A stretch of DNA of 16,324 bases from an uncultured Clostridiaceae bacterium (GCA_949948825.1 CATLIJ010000027.1:1-16324), one strand, 5' to 3'. Counted from the stretch's first letter, positions 6,505 to 15,278 are shown. Translations and numbers: made by a program. Notes: generated by a model from the letters alone, not told the origin.

Positions 6505-8181
6505 ATGGAACAGGGGAACAGAAAATGGTGGCAGAGCGCGGTGGTTTATCAGATTTATCCCCGCAGCTTTCAGGACAGCAATGGGGATGGGATCGGGGAT
6601 CTGAAGGGGATTCAGATGCGCCTTAACTATCTGGAAAGGCTGGGGATTGATGCAATCTGGCTTTCTCCGGTGTGCAAATCTCCCCAGGATGACAATGGAT
6701 ATGATATTTCAGATTATCAGGATGTAGATCCCATGTTTGGCAGTATGAGGGATATGGAGGAGCTGATTGAGGAGGCAGGGAAGCACAACATCCGGATTAT
6801 TATGGATCTGGTGCTGAATCATACGTCAGACGAGCATCCTTGGTTTTTGGAGGCAAAGTCCGGAAGGGACAACCCGTACCATGATTATTATGTGTGGAGA
6901 GACAAAAAGGACGGAATGCCGCCCAATGACATGCGGGCAGCTTTCGGCGGTTCTGCCTGGGAGTGGGTTCCGGAAACAGAGCAGTATTATTTTCATCAGT
7001 TTTCTGTACGCCAGCCGGATTTGAACTGGGACAATCCAAAAGTCAGGCAGGAGATTTACAAAATGATTGCCTGGTGGATGGACAAGGGCGTGGGCGGTTT
7101 CCGGCTGGATGTGATTGACCAGATTGCCAAGGTTCCGGATGAGGGCATTACCAATAATGGACCTATGCTGCACACGTATATCCGGGAAATGAGCAGGGAA
7201 ACCTTTCAGAAGGGGGATTTGATTACAGTTGGGGAAGCCTGGGGCGCTGACACGGAAAATGCGAAGCTTTTCAGCAATCCGGACGGAAGTGAGTTTTCCA
7301 TGGTTTTTCAGTTTGAGCATGTGCTGTTAGATCAGCAGAAGGGAAAAGAAAAGTGGGATTTGGCCCCTCTTCCTTTTGACGGGCTGAAGGATGTGTTTGA
7401 CCGGTGGCAGACCGGGCTTTATGGGTGTGGATGGAACAGCCTGTTCTGGAACAACCATGATTTGCCCCGGATTGTATCCCGTTGGGGAAATGATGGGGAG
7501 TACCGGGTGGAGTCAGCTAAAATGCTGGCCACGCTTCTTCACGGAATGCAGGGAACTCCTTATATTTATCAGGGGGAAGAGCTGGGGATGACCAACGTAA
7601 CATTTCCCATAGAAGATTACCGGGATATTGAGACCCGGAATCTGTACCAGGAGCGGATTCATGCAGGATATGAGAAAGCAGCTGTGATGGAATCCATTTA
7701 CGCCAAAAGCCGGGACAATGCCCGCACACCCATGCAGTGGGATGACAGTGAAAATGCCGGTTTTACCCAGGGGACTCCATGGATTCGGGTGAACCCCAAT
7801 TACAGGGATATTCATGCAGCAGCCCAGGCAGGAGTGGCTGGATCTGTGTTTGAATATTACCGGGAGCTGATAAAGCTTCGGAAAATTCATTCCGTTTTTG
7901 TGGAAGGCCGTTTCCAGATGCTTTTAAAAGAGGATGAAAACCTGTTCGCCTATATGAGGGAAAATGAGGAATGTCAGCTTTTGGTGATATGTAATTTCTT
8001 TGGAAAGCAGGTTTCTTGCCAGCTTTTGGAGGAGTGGGAGGAGGAATTGCTTCTCATTGGGAATTATGAAGGCTCTGTGAAAGGACAGATGAGACCCTAT
8101 GAGGCCCGGATGTATCTGAGACAGAAGCAGGAGGAGCCATGCGGGGCAGAACCTGGATCAGATGGGGTTGGATGTATCTGA
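6505..8181 (+). CDS. GH13 alpha-glucosidase, oligo-1,6-glucosidase/dextran glucosidase type
   Basis: The 558-residue cytoplasmic enzyme hydrolyses alpha-glucosidic ends of short oligosaccharides. It begins with the family signature WWQSAVVYQIYPRSFQDSNG. Catalytic residues are visible: nucleophile Asp202 (GGFRLD), acid/base Glu244 (TVGEAWG) and stabiliser Asp319 (NNHDLPR), plus conserved region I DLVLNH (101-106). The residue after the nucleophile is Val203; in GH13_31 enzymes Val here goes with alpha-1,6 specificity (isomaltose, panose, isomalto-oligosaccharides). The 42-residue nucleophile-to-acid spacing resembles DexB-type dextran glucosidase. I chose ATG 6505 because AGGAGG (6490-6495) precedes it; ATG 6463 lacks such a site. 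The response-regulator gene starts 50 bases after its stop. The last 15 or so residues (after MYLRQK) look unlike the family and arise next to a 20-bp direct repeat. Confidence 0.9.
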   Translation: MEQGNRKWWQSAVVYQIYPRSFQDSNGDGIGDLKGIQMRLNYLERLGIDAIWLSPVCKSPQDDNGYDISDYQDVDPMFGSMRDMEELIEEAGKHNIRIIMDLVLNHTSDEHPWFLEAKSGRDNPYHDYYVWRDKKDGMPPNDMRAAFGGSAWEWVPETEQYYFHQFSVRQPDLNWDNPKVRQEIYKMIAWWMDKGVGGFRLDVIDQIAKVPDEGITNNGPMLHTYIREMSRETFQKGDLITVGEAWGADTENAKLFSNPDGSEFSMVFQFEHVLLDQQKGKEKWDLAPLPFDGLKDVFDRWQTGLYGCGWNSLFWNNHDLPRIVSRWGNDGEYRVESAKMLATLLHGMQGTPYIYQGEELGMTNVTFPIEDYRDIETRNLYQERIHAGYEKAAVMESIYAKSRDNARTPMQWDDSENAGFTQGTPWIRVNPNYRDIHAAAQAGVAGSVFEYYRELIKLRKIHSVFVEGRFQMLLKEDENLFAYMRENEECQLLVICNFFGKQVSCQLLEEWEEELLLIGNYEGSVKGQMRPYEARMYLRQKQEEPCGAEPGSDGVGCI

Positions 8182-8189
8182 GACAGAAG
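8108..8189 (+). repeat. 20-bp direct repeat across the alpha-glucosidase stop codon
   Basis: GGATGTATCTGAGACAGAAG occurs exactly at 8108-8127 and again at 8170-8189, 62 bp apart. In the first copy the enzyme reads MYLRQK; in the second the shifted frame reads CI and then the TGA stop (8179-8181). Deletion between the copies would remove 62 bp and join the enzyme in frame to the response regulator. Confidence 0.9.
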
Positions 8190-8231
8190 GGAAAAAGGTC
8201 AGAACAGGAAAAAAGAGAAGGAAGGGATACT

Positions 8232-9737
8232 ATGTATCGTTTGATGATTGCAGATGACGAGGATGCAGAGCGGATGGGGATTCGGTTCCTTCTGGAGAAA
8301 TTTGGATTTGAATTTGAGATTTTGGAGGCAGCAGACGGGGCGGAGGCCCTGGAAAAGCTGAAGGAATTTCAGGCAGATATTCTGATGACAGATGTAAAGA
8401 TGCCTTTTTTAAGCGGCATTGAGCTGGCAGAAAGGGTGCGGCGGCAGTTTCCGGATATGCAGATTATCTTTTTCAGCGGATATGATGATTTTGAATATGT
8501 AAAGCAGGCTCTTTCCTTACAGGCAGTGGATTATATCTTAAAGCCGGTAAATCCGGCTGAGTTTCAGAAGGTGATTGGCCGTGTGGTGGACCGATTGAAT
8601 CAGGAGGAGACAGGGGTGCAGGGCAGGGGATTCTGGAAAAATTATGTAATTTCCCGGCTGCTCAATCAGGTGTCCTATGACACGCTCTGCCAGGAATACG
8701 GCATGAGGCAAATGCGTTTTCTGGAGGATTACACCCGGATGATTCTGCTGGAATTTGAAGAAGATGTTTTTGGAAACGGAGTCTCAGATGTAAAGGGGTT
8801 TGCTTTGACGTTTGAGTCTGTGATTTCCTGCCCTTTTGATTTTCAGGACCTGACGCCTTCCCAGGGGGTATTTTTCCTCAAGGGCATCCAGCGGGAGGAT
8901 GAATATTTGCGGGAGCTGGCCTGGTGCATTCATTTGGCGGTGGAGAAGGAGTACCGGAAAAAGTGTTATCTGGCAGTCAGCAGGACGATGGAAGATGTAA
9001 GAGACCTGGGAAATATCTACCGGGAGACAGAGAAGTTTTTGGAGGAACGTTTTTTCTATCAGGATATTTATGTGTATCCCCAGGGAAGGCACATGTCAAA
9101 GGAGATTACTGCCGGAATCAGTGACGGACAGCTTTTGCAGGCAGTGGAAAAGGATGTGGCATGCCGGGATGGATACAGTCTTCGGAGGAACATGGAGATC
9201 TTGCTGGATGTGTGCCGGAACAATGGCTTTCAGTCTTATATTTATACCCGCTTTGTCTGTGCCAGCCTGATGAAAATTCTGATTCCCGGCCTTCCGGACG
9301 GGAAGGAGCGGCTGGCAGATTTAGTGGAGCGGGTGTATTCCTGCGGTAGCTTTGCAGATCTGGAAACTGTTATATGGGAGGTGGTGGATGAACTGGAGGA
9401 GAGCTTTCTGCCCTCAGAGGATTCTCCCAAACGGACCATCGCCCTGGTGGAGCAGTACATTCAGGAGCACTATAAGGAGCCGTTAAGCCTGGATGTGCTG
9501 GCAGAGCGGGTCTTTCGGACTCCCCATTATTTAAGCAGTATTTTTGTTCAGGAAAAAGGAATCGGCATTAACAAATATATTAAAAATGTGAGAATGGAGA
9601 AGGCAAGGCAGCTGCTTCGGGACACGAACATGAAGATCAGCGATATCTGTGATCAGGTGGGCTATGGCAGTGTGTCTTATTTTTGCCGCAGTTTTCGGAA
9701 TGAATACGGAGTGACGCCGGAGCAGTACCGCCGGTAA
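8232..9737 (+). CDS. Response regulator, receiver plus AraC-type DNA-binding domain (YesN-like)
   Basis: The 501-residue protein begins with a receiver domain (1 to about 120): acidic pair Asp8-Asp9, phosphorylation site Asp54 (LMTDVKMP), Ser82 (FFSGYDD) and Lys104 (YILKPVNP). A poorly conserved middle region of about 270 residues follows. The last 100 residues form two helix-turn-helix units of the AraC family (LDVLAERVFRTPHYLSSIF and ISDICDQVGYGSVSYFCRSF, ending TPEQYRR). YesN-type regulators usually activate nearby carbohydrate ABC-transporter and glycosidase genes. I chose ATG 8232, preceded by GAAGGAAGGG, over the long N-terminal extension at 8139, which lies in the alpha-glucosidase tail. 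The partner kinase gene begins 53 bases downstream. The likely target is the promoter before the binding-protein gene at 13468; this is inference. Confidence 0.92.
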   Translation: MYRLMIADDEDAERMGIRFLLEKFGFEFEILEAADGAEALEKLKEFQADILMTDVKMPFLSGIELAERVRRQFPDMQIIFFSGYDDFEYVKQALSLQAVDYILKPVNPAEFQKVIGRVVDRLNQEETGVQGRGFWKNYVISRLLNQVSYDTLCQEYGMRQMRFLEDYTRMILLEFEEDVFGNGVSDVKGFALTFESVISCPFDFQDLTPSQGVFFLKGIQREDEYLRELAWCIHLAVEKEYRKKCYLAVSRTMEDVRDLGNIYRETEKFLEERFFYQDIYVYPQGRHMSKEITAGISDGQLLQAVEKDVACRDGYSLRRNMEILLDVCRNNGFQSYIYTRFVCASLMKILIPGLPDGKERLADLVERVYSCGSFADLETVIWEVVDELEESFLPSEDSPKRTIALVEQYIQEHYKEPLSLDVLAERVFRTPHYLSSIFVQEKGIGINKYIKNVRMEKARQLLRDTNMKISDICDQVGYGSVSYFCRSFRNEYGVTPEQYRR

Positions 9738-9790
9738 AAAATGGAGTGGAACCAAAACAGATGAATAAAAGAACAGGAAAGGGGAGCCGG

Positions 9791-11491
9791 ATGGGACATA
9801 TCGTGAAATGGTACAAAAATATGGCATTCCGCAAAAAGGTGCTTTTCAGTCATCTGGCTGTCAGCCTGATTCCTGTTGTCATTTTAGGCACATTTTGTTA
9901 TTTTCAGGCCAGAAGGCTTTTGGTTTCGCGGGAGCGGGAGGTGCTCCGGGAGACCTTGGTGCAAAGTGTGCTGACGCTGGATTCCGCGGTAAACACGTAT
10001 CAGCATGTGATGGAGAATCTGTTGTGGGATGTAAATTTGAAAAATGCCCTGTCCATGGATTATCAGAACAATCTGCAGATGTATCAGGCTTACCGGGATG
10101 TGATTGACCCGTCTGTAAGGCAGATGAAAAGCCTGTATCCGGAAATGAGGCAGCTGACCATATACAGCTCCAACCCAACCTTGTATCCCCATGGGGACAT
10201 CTTGAGAAAAATGGAGGAATCCGGCCGGTTCCGGGATGGGGTGAAGGATTACAAGATTCACTGGAAGGCAGATGAGAGCGGTGTGCTGGAGCTGTATTGC
10301 CGGATTTATGAAGAGGGAACCAGAAGCCAGAATATTGTGTATATGGAGCTGGACTACTCTTCTGTTTTTGGCTATCTGTCCGGCTTATTTGGAGATAATT
10401 ATGGAGTGATGATTGCCAATGGGGGCGAGACGCCAGTGTATTCTTATGCTGCTTTTGGAAAAGGAGAGAAATCTGGAAGTCTGACTCTTTCCCAGCTGGA
10501 GTGCGGGGAAGAATGTCTTCAGGATTATGTGCTGGAGGAACAGAAAGTTCCCTCCAACCAGTGGAGAGTGTATTTGTACCGCCCTCTTCGGACTGTGTCT
10601 TCCTCTGCCCTCAGCATTACATTTCTGATTGTTATTGCGGTGGCAGCCTGTCTGGTGATTATCTCTGCTGCCAGCGTGCTTTTAGTCAGAAGCGTGATGC
10701 AGCCATTAACCCAGCTGATTCAGAATATTGACCAGATTGCAGCGGAAAATCTGACAGTCCATGTAAAGGAAGAGTCAGAGGATGAAATCGGCCATTTGAT
10801 TCAAAGCTTTTCCCGGATGGTGGAGCGGCTGAATTATATGGTCAATGAAGTGTATAAAAGCAAGATTTCCCAGCAGGAATATGAGATGAAGGCACTGCAG
10901 GCTCAGATCAACCCTCATTTTCTGTACAACAGTCTTTCCCTCATAAACTGGAAGGCAATTATGGCAGACCAGACGGAAATCAGTGAGATGGCACAGCTTT
11001 TATCTACCTTTTACCGGACCACCCTGAATAAAGGGAAAAACATGATCTCGGTTCAGGGAGAGTGGGATAACACCTGTTCTTATATCCGGATTCAGAGCAT
11101 CATGCATTCCGGAAAGTTTGAGGTGGAGCTACGGGCAGAGGATTCTATGATGAAATATGAGATGCCAAACCTGATTTTACAGCCTTTGGTGGAAAACGCC
11201 ATAGGCCACGGGCTGGACCACAAGGAGGGAGAGGGAGCAAAAAGGCTGTGGGTGTTTGGATGGGAAAAGGAAGACTGCCTGGAGTTTGAGGTGGGGGACA
11301 ATGGTTGTGGAATCTCCAGGGAGGACCTGGAAGCAGTTTTACATACCAGGTCCAAGGGGTATGGAGTTCAGAATGTGAATATGCGGCTTCAGCTCCAGTA
11401 TGGAAAACAGTTTGGACTGCAGATCAAAAGCTGGCCCGGAGAAGGGACCCAGGTTCTGGTGCGGATTCCAAAGATGAGTCATGGACAGTAA
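9791..11491 (+). CDS. Sensor histidine kinase, LytS/YesM type
   Basis: The 566-residue membrane kinase has a first transmembrane helix (about 17-38), an extracellular sensor region of about 230 residues, a second helix (about 276-301), a HAMP linker (about 299-350), and a His_kinase domain with the phospho-accepting His376 in QAQINPHFLYNSLS. The ATPase part shows LVENAIGHGL (Asn469) and GDNGCGI (502-508). It should sense an extracellular carbohydrate or its binding protein and phosphorylate the response regulator encoded just upstream. The order regulator-then-kinase is the reverse of classical yesMN. I chose ATG 9791, preceded by AGGAAAGGGGAG; ATG 9746 and 9761 lack good ribosome sites. The signal is not evident, but the neighbours suggest an oligosaccharide. 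Confidence 0.9.
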   Translation: MGHIVKWYKNMAFRKKVLFSHLAVSLIPVVILGTFCYFQARRLLVSREREVLRETLVQSVLTLDSAVNTYQHVMENLLWDVNLKNALSMDYQNNLQMYQAYRDVIDPSVRQMKSLYPEMRQLTIYSSNPTLYPHGDILRKMEESGRFRDGVKDYKIHWKADESGVLELYCRIYEEGTRSQNIVYMELDYSSVFGYLSGLFGDNYGVMIANGGETPVYSYAAFGKGEKSGSLTLSQLECGEECLQDYVLEEQKVPSNQWRVYLYRPLRTVSSSALSITFLIVIAVAACLVIISAASVLLVRSVMQPLTQLIQNIDQIAAENLTVHVKEESEDEIGHLIQSFSRMVERLNYMVNEVYKSKISQQEYEMKALQAQINPHFLYNSLSLINWKAIMADQTEISEMAQLLSTFYRTTLNKGKNMISVQGEWDNTCSYIRIQSIMHSGKFEVELRAEDSMMKYEMPNLILQPLVENAIGHGLDHKEGEGAKRLWVFGWEKEDCLEFEVGDNGCGISREDLEAVLHTRSKGYGVQNVNMRLQLQYGKQFGLQIKSWPGEGTQVLVRIPKMSHGQ

Positions 11492-11509
11492 CGAATAAGA
11501 CCGCTTATC

Positions 11510-11537
11510 TTGAATATACAAGAGAGTAACATAGATT
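11510..11537 (+). promoter_or_regulatory. Possible promoter for the AAA-ATPase gene
   Basis: TTGAAT (11510-11515) and TAGATT (11532-11537), 16 bp apart, lie in the 95-bp gap between the kinase gene and the AAA-ATPase gene. Both hexamers match the consensus at four of six positions. This would let the downstream gene be expressed apart from the kinase; read-through from upstream is also possible because no terminator is seen in the gap. Confidence 0.35.
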
Positions 11538-11586
11538 TTCAGGGAGAGATATGTTATGCTTAAGGAAAGCGAGGGAGGTGGTTTGG

Positions 11587-13296
11587 ATGGCAAGGCCAGT
11601 GGGGATTGGTTATCAGGATTTTGAGGAAATCAGGACAAAGAATATTTTTTATGTGGACAAGACTGATTTCATCAGAGAATGGTGGGAGGAAAAAGATCAG
11701 GTCACTTTGATTGCCCGTCCCAGAAGATTTGGAAAGACTTTGACCATGAGTATGGTGGAACAGTTTTTTTCTGTCCAATATGCAGAGCGGGAAGATTTAT
11801 TTGATGGCCTTAAGCTATGGGAAGACGAGAAATTTCAAGAGCTTCAGGGAACTTATCCAGTGATCAGCTTGTCGTTTGCAAATGTAAAGGAACCGGATTT
11901 TTACAGTGCCAAAAGAAAAATCTGCCAGATTTTGTCCAATCTTTATTCAAAAAATATTTTTTTGCTGAAACAGGGGTTTTTGGATGAAAGAGAGAGGAGC
12001 TTTTTTCAAGCTGTGAATATTGATATGGATGATGTAACTGCCACAATGGCAGTTCATCAGCTTTCCTTATATTTATCTCGTTATTATGGAAAAAAGGTAA
12101 TCATTCTCCTGGATGAATATGATACTCCTATGCAGGAGGCTTATGTGAATGGGTATTGGGACGAATTAGTTACCTTTTTCCGAAGTATGTTCAATGCAGC
12201 ATTTAAGACAAATCCTTGTCTGGAAAGAGGATTGATGACAGGAATTACCAGGGTGAGCAGGGAATCTGTTTTTTCCGATTTGAATAATTTAGAAGTGGTG
12301 ACAGCTACATCTGAGAAATACGAAACATTTTTTGGATTTACCACATGGGAGGTCCGGGAGGCATTAGAAGAATTTGGATTGTTGGACAAAGAACAAGAGA
12401 TAAAAAGATGGTATGATGGTTTTGCTTTTGGGACAAAATCAGATATTTATAATCCCTGGTCTATTTTAAATTATTTGGATAAACAGAAATTTGCTGCTTA
12501 TTGGGCAAATTCCAGTTCCAATGGTTTAATTGGCAAACTCATTCAAGAAGGAAGTAAAGAAACCAAACAAGCCATGGAAGAACTGCTGTTGAGAAAAAGC
12601 CTGATTACAGAAATTGATGAGCAGATTGTGTACAGTCAGTTAGATAAAAGTGATTCAGCCATTTGGAGCCTGCTTCTTGCTGCCGGGTATTTAAAAGTAA
12701 TCCGATGGGAAGGCTATCAGGAGAATATGGAGGATTTCGGCAGTTTAAGGGAGCCGAAATATGAACTGACCTTGACGAATCTTGAAGTGGCATTGATGTT
12801 CAGAAGCATGGTCCGGGGATGGTTTGAGAAAGACCGGTCCAGTTATAATGATTTTATTAAGGCGTTGCTGCTTGGTGATGTGGATGCCATGAACGAGTAC
12901 ATGAACCGTGTGAGCGAATTAACTTTCAGTTCCTTTGATACGGGAAAGAGTCCGTCAGAATCTGAACCGGAACGCTTCTATCATGGTTTTGTTTTAGGGC
13001 TGATGGTAGATTTGGCAGGGAGATATGTGCTGACTTCAAACCGGGAAAGCGGTTTTGGAAGATATGACGTAATGCTGGAGCCGCTGCGGCCGGAGGATGA
13101 CGGAATTATTCTTGAATTTAAAGTTTTTCAGAGGAAGAAAGAAAAAGATTTGAAGTGTACTGTGGAAAGGGCTTTAAAACAGATTGAGGAAAAGAAATAT
13201 GCGGATGTCTTGATTGCCAAAGGAATCCCGCGGGAGAGAATAAGAAAATATGGTTTTGCCTTCTGTGGGAAAAATGTGCGAATCGGCGGAGCGTAA
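11587..13296 (+). CDS. AAA-ATPase_like protein with C-terminal PD-(D/E)XK nuclease-like domain
   Basis: The 569-residue protein matches the common AAA-ATPase_like plus PDDEXK_9 architecture of gut bacteria, whose function is not established. The N-terminus is typical (VGIGYQDFEEIRTKNIFYVDKT). The Walker A is the family variant RPRRFGKT (44-51) and the Walker B is IILLDEYD (172-179); GITRVSRESVFSDLNN (219-234) probably holds sensor or arginine-finger residues. The C-terminal part has GRYDVML (Asp494), IILEFKV (Glu510, Lys512) and Gln532, the pattern of a PD-(D/E)XK active site. ATG 11587 is chosen because GGGAGGTGG precedes it. Its DNA looks richer in A+T than the sugar genes on both sides, which fits horizontal acquisition. 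It ends before a strong terminator. It has no obvious role in sugar uptake; roles in DNA processing, defence or mobile elements are possible but unproven. Confidence 0.88.
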   Translation: MARPVGIGYQDFEEIRTKNIFYVDKTDFIREWWEEKDQVTLIARPRRFGKTLTMSMVEQFFSVQYAEREDLFDGLKLWEDEKFQELQGTYPVISLSFANVKEPDFYSAKRKICQILSNLYSKNIFLLKQGFLDERERSFFQAVNIDMDDVTATMAVHQLSLYLSRYYGKKVIILLDEYDTPMQEAYVNGYWDELVTFFRSMFNAAFKTNPCLERGLMTGITRVSRESVFSDLNNLEVVTATSEKYETFFGFTTWEVREALEEFGLLDKEQEIKRWYDGFAFGTKSDIYNPWSILNYLDKQKFAAYWANSSSNGLIGKLIQEGSKETKQAMEELLLRKSLITEIDEQIVYSQLDKSDSAIWSLLLAAGYLKVIRWEGYQENMEDFGSLREPKYELTLTNLEVALMFRSMVRGWFEKDRSSYNDFIKALLLGDVDAMNEYMNRVSELTFSSFDTGKSPSESEPERFYHGFVLGLMVDLAGRYVLTSNRESGFGRYDVMLEPLRPEDDGIILEFKVFQRKKEKDLKCTVERALKQIEEKKYADVLIAKGIPRERIRKYGFAFCGKNVRIGGA

Positions 13297-13321
13297 TTTT
13301 AGAAGAAGAAAAGAGTATAGT

Positions 13322-13362
13322 AAAAAATACCGGAAAATGTAACATGAACCGGTATTTTTTTT
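13322..13362 (+). terminator. Strong Rho-independent terminator
   Basis: AAAAAATACCGG (13322-13333) pairs perfectly over 12 bp with CCGGTATTTTTT (13349-13360), with a 15-base loop, and the T-run continues to 13362. It lies 25 bases after the AAA-ATPase gene and isolates it from the ABC transporter operon. The A-run on the other side means it could also stop transcription coming from the right. Confidence 0.92.
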
Positions 13363-13384
13363 CGTTTATGCCCAAAATTGTTTT

Positions 13385-13393
13385 TGATATAAT
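13385..13393 (+). promoter_or_regulatory. Extended -10 promoter of the ABC transporter operon
   Basis: TGATATAAT has a perfect TATAAT (13388-13393) with an upstream TG at the extended -10 position. The -35 region is weak (TTTATG at 13365-13370, 17-bp spacing), as expected for a promoter that needs an activator. It sits between the terminator and the binding-protein gene, a natural target for the AraC-type response regulator encoded upstream. Confidence 0.65.
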
Positions 13394-13467
13394 AAAAATA
13401 AGCAAAAAAGATTTGTACAAAAAGACAAAAGAGCAGAGGTAGCAGGAAGTGAAGGAGGAATGGGCAA

Positions 13468-15159
13468 ATGAATGTGTATGGCAGAGGATGGCAAAGGGCC
13501 GGAGCCTTGTGTCTGGCAGCAGTGATGCTTGCAGGATGCAGCGGCAAGGAAAAGAACCGGGAGCCAGTGGCTGCAGAGGAAGGGGCCATGGGAAGCTATC
13601 AGGAGGTGCTGGAGTGTACCATGGGGCGCAGGACCCTGGCAAACCCAAAATTTCCGGAAGGGGATACTTATGAGAATAATGCGTATACCCGGTATGTGAT
13701 GGAAAAGCTGAATGTGCAGATTGTGGATGATTTTGAGGCCAACGGGGAGGATTACGACCGGCAGGTATCATTGGCCATAGCCTCCGGAGAGCTGCCGGAT
13801 GCCATGTTTATCGGCTCAAAGGACATTTTGGACGAATTGGTGGAAAATGAACTGGTGGAGGATCTTACAGATGCTTATGACACTTATGCCAGTCCGTATA
13901 TTAAAGAGATTTATGATTCCTATGGAGGCCGCTGTCTGGATACCGCTACCTATGACGGACGGCTCATGGCGATTCCGGGGACGAACCTGGACAGTGCGCC
14001 CTGTGTGGCTTATGTGCGGAAGGACTGGCTGGACAAAACCGGACTTGCGGTGGATGAGGACCAGGATCATTGTCTGACGATTCAGGAGCTGGAGGAGATT
14101 GCAAAAACATTTCTGGAGAAGGACCCAGGCGAGTCCGGCAATCCGGTGGGTATGGCTTTTGCGCCTTACCTGACTGCAGATGACTATGGCGGCAGCGGCT
14201 ATACCATCAATGCCATCACTTCCGCATTCGGGGCATATCCCAAGCTGTGGATTGAGGATAAGAATGGAAACGTAGTGTACGGCTCTGTGACAGAAGAGAT
14301 GAAAGCCACCTTGGGGCAGATGTCCAAATGGTTCCAGGAGGGGATTTTAGACCCGCAGTTTGGAACCAGAACCTGGGATGATATTACAGCTCTTCTGACC
14401 AACAATCAGCTGGGTATTGCCTTTGGACCGTGGCATATTCCGGACTGGCTGTTAAACAATGTAAAGGGCATGAATCCTGAGGCTGAATTTGCGGCATTTA
14501 CAGTATGCGACGGGGAGAAGAAGGTCAATGTGGCCCACAGCAATGCAGGAAGCGGATATATGGTGGTGAGAAAAGGGTATTCCAATCCTGAGGTGATTGT
14601 GAAAATGCTGAACCTGTTTTTTGATGATGTGGTGAATCATAAGAATCTGGCGCAGGAAGCGCCCGAAGTGGCAGCTTACATCCAGCAGGGTGTGGACAAT
14701 TCCGCCCGCCCGTTCCAGGTGGAGATTAACTCCTATACCTCTCTCTTGGATGACTATGCAGATATCAAGAACTGCTTAGGGGGAGAGATTACCATGGAGG
14801 AGGTGAGGACTGCAGAGTCCAGGAGTATTGTGGAATCCATCCGCAGATATCAGCAGGAGCCGGAGCCAGAGGTTAATGACTGGGCCAAATATACTTCCCG
14901 CATGGGTGGAATTGAGCTGATTGAAAGCCTGACAAAAAAGGAACAGTTTCAGTGGGAGACTCCGGTATTCCGGGGAACCACAAAGACCATGAAAAAAAGC
15001 AGCGCCAATCTGGGGAAAATGGAAGAGGAAGTGTTTGTGGGGATTGTCACAGGCTCTATTCCCTTAGATGGGTTTGATGAGTTTGTTGCGGACTGGAAGG
15101 CTCAGGGCGGAGAGAAGATTACTGGTGAGATTGAGGAGGCGCTGGCTGCCGCAGAGTAG
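13468..15159 (+). CDS. ABC transporter extracellular sugar-binding lipoprotein (LplA/YtcQ type)
   Basis: The 563-residue protein is the solute receptor of a CUT1-type carbohydrate importer. The N-terminus is a lipoprotein signal peptide with lipobox LAGC (lipidated Cys24), so it is anchored outside the membrane. The body has features of the large family 1 solute-binding proteins near YesMN systems: LPDAMFIGSKDILDELVENELVEDLTDAYD, MAIPGTNLDS, YVRKDWLDKTGL and FGPWHIPDWLLN. Length of 500-560 is usual for this LplA-like subgroup. The start has AAGGAGG nine bases upstream. A permease gene follows after a 255-bp spacer with repeats. The substrate is not readable; the nearby alpha-1,6-type glucosidase suggests a gluco-oligosaccharide, by inference only. 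Confidence 0.9.
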   Translation: MNVYGRGWQRAGALCLAAVMLAGCSGKEKNREPVAAEEGAMGSYQEVLECTMGRRTLANPKFPEGDTYENNAYTRYVMEKLNVQIVDDFEANGEDYDRQVSLAIASGELPDAMFIGSKDILDELVENELVEDLTDAYDTYASPYIKEIYDSYGGRCLDTATYDGRLMAIPGTNLDSAPCVAYVRKDWLDKTGLAVDEDQDHCLTIQELEEIAKTFLEKDPGESGNPVGMAFAPYLTADDYGGSGYTINAITSAFGAYPKLWIEDKNGNVVYGSVTEEMKATLGQMSKWFQEGILDPQFGTRTWDDITALLTNNQLGIAFGPWHIPDWLLNNVKGMNPEAEFAAFTVCDGEKKVNVAHSNAGSGYMVVRKGYSNPEVIVKMLNLFFDDVVNHKNLAQEAPEVAAYIQQGVDNSARPFQVEINSYTSLLDDYADIKNCLGGEITMEEVRTAESRSIVESIRRYQQEPEPEVNDWAKYTSRMGGIELIESLTKKEQFQWETPVFRGTTKTMKKSSANLGKMEEEVFVGIVTGSIPLDGFDEFVADWKAQGGEKITGEIEEALAAAE

Positions 15160-15177
15160 ATGACGAGAGTGTCCCAA

Positions 15178-15278
15178 GACAGGCAGAGAGGACCAAAAGG
15201 CAGACAGGGAAGACCAAAGGCAGACAGGGAGGACCAAAGGGCAGACAGGGAAGATTAAAGGCAGACAGAAAGGATCAA
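15178..15278 (+). repeat. Tandem repeat, about five copies of 20 bp, between binding-protein and permease genes
   Basis: Units at 15198-15217, 15218-15237, 15238-15258 (21 bp) and 15259-15278 follow a diverged first copy at 15178-15197. The consensus is AGGCAGACAGGGAAGACCAA. The strand is purine-rich with no T except in the last two units. The array begins 18 bases after the binding-protein stop. The 20-bp period breaks any long reading frame: an ATG at 15160 opens a 31-codon frame that stops in the fourth unit. Confidence 0.85.

Noticed and set aside
13118..13771. A 217-residue leftward open frame
   Set aside because: It crosses the strong terminator and the promoter region and overlaps two supported genes antisense. 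Its Pro/Ser-rich composition is typical of a non-coding frame.
15160..15255. A 31-codon frame starting right after the binding-protein stop
   Set aside because: It is made of the 20-bp repeats, has no ribosome site of its own at usual distance, and its frame is broken by the one 21-bp unit.
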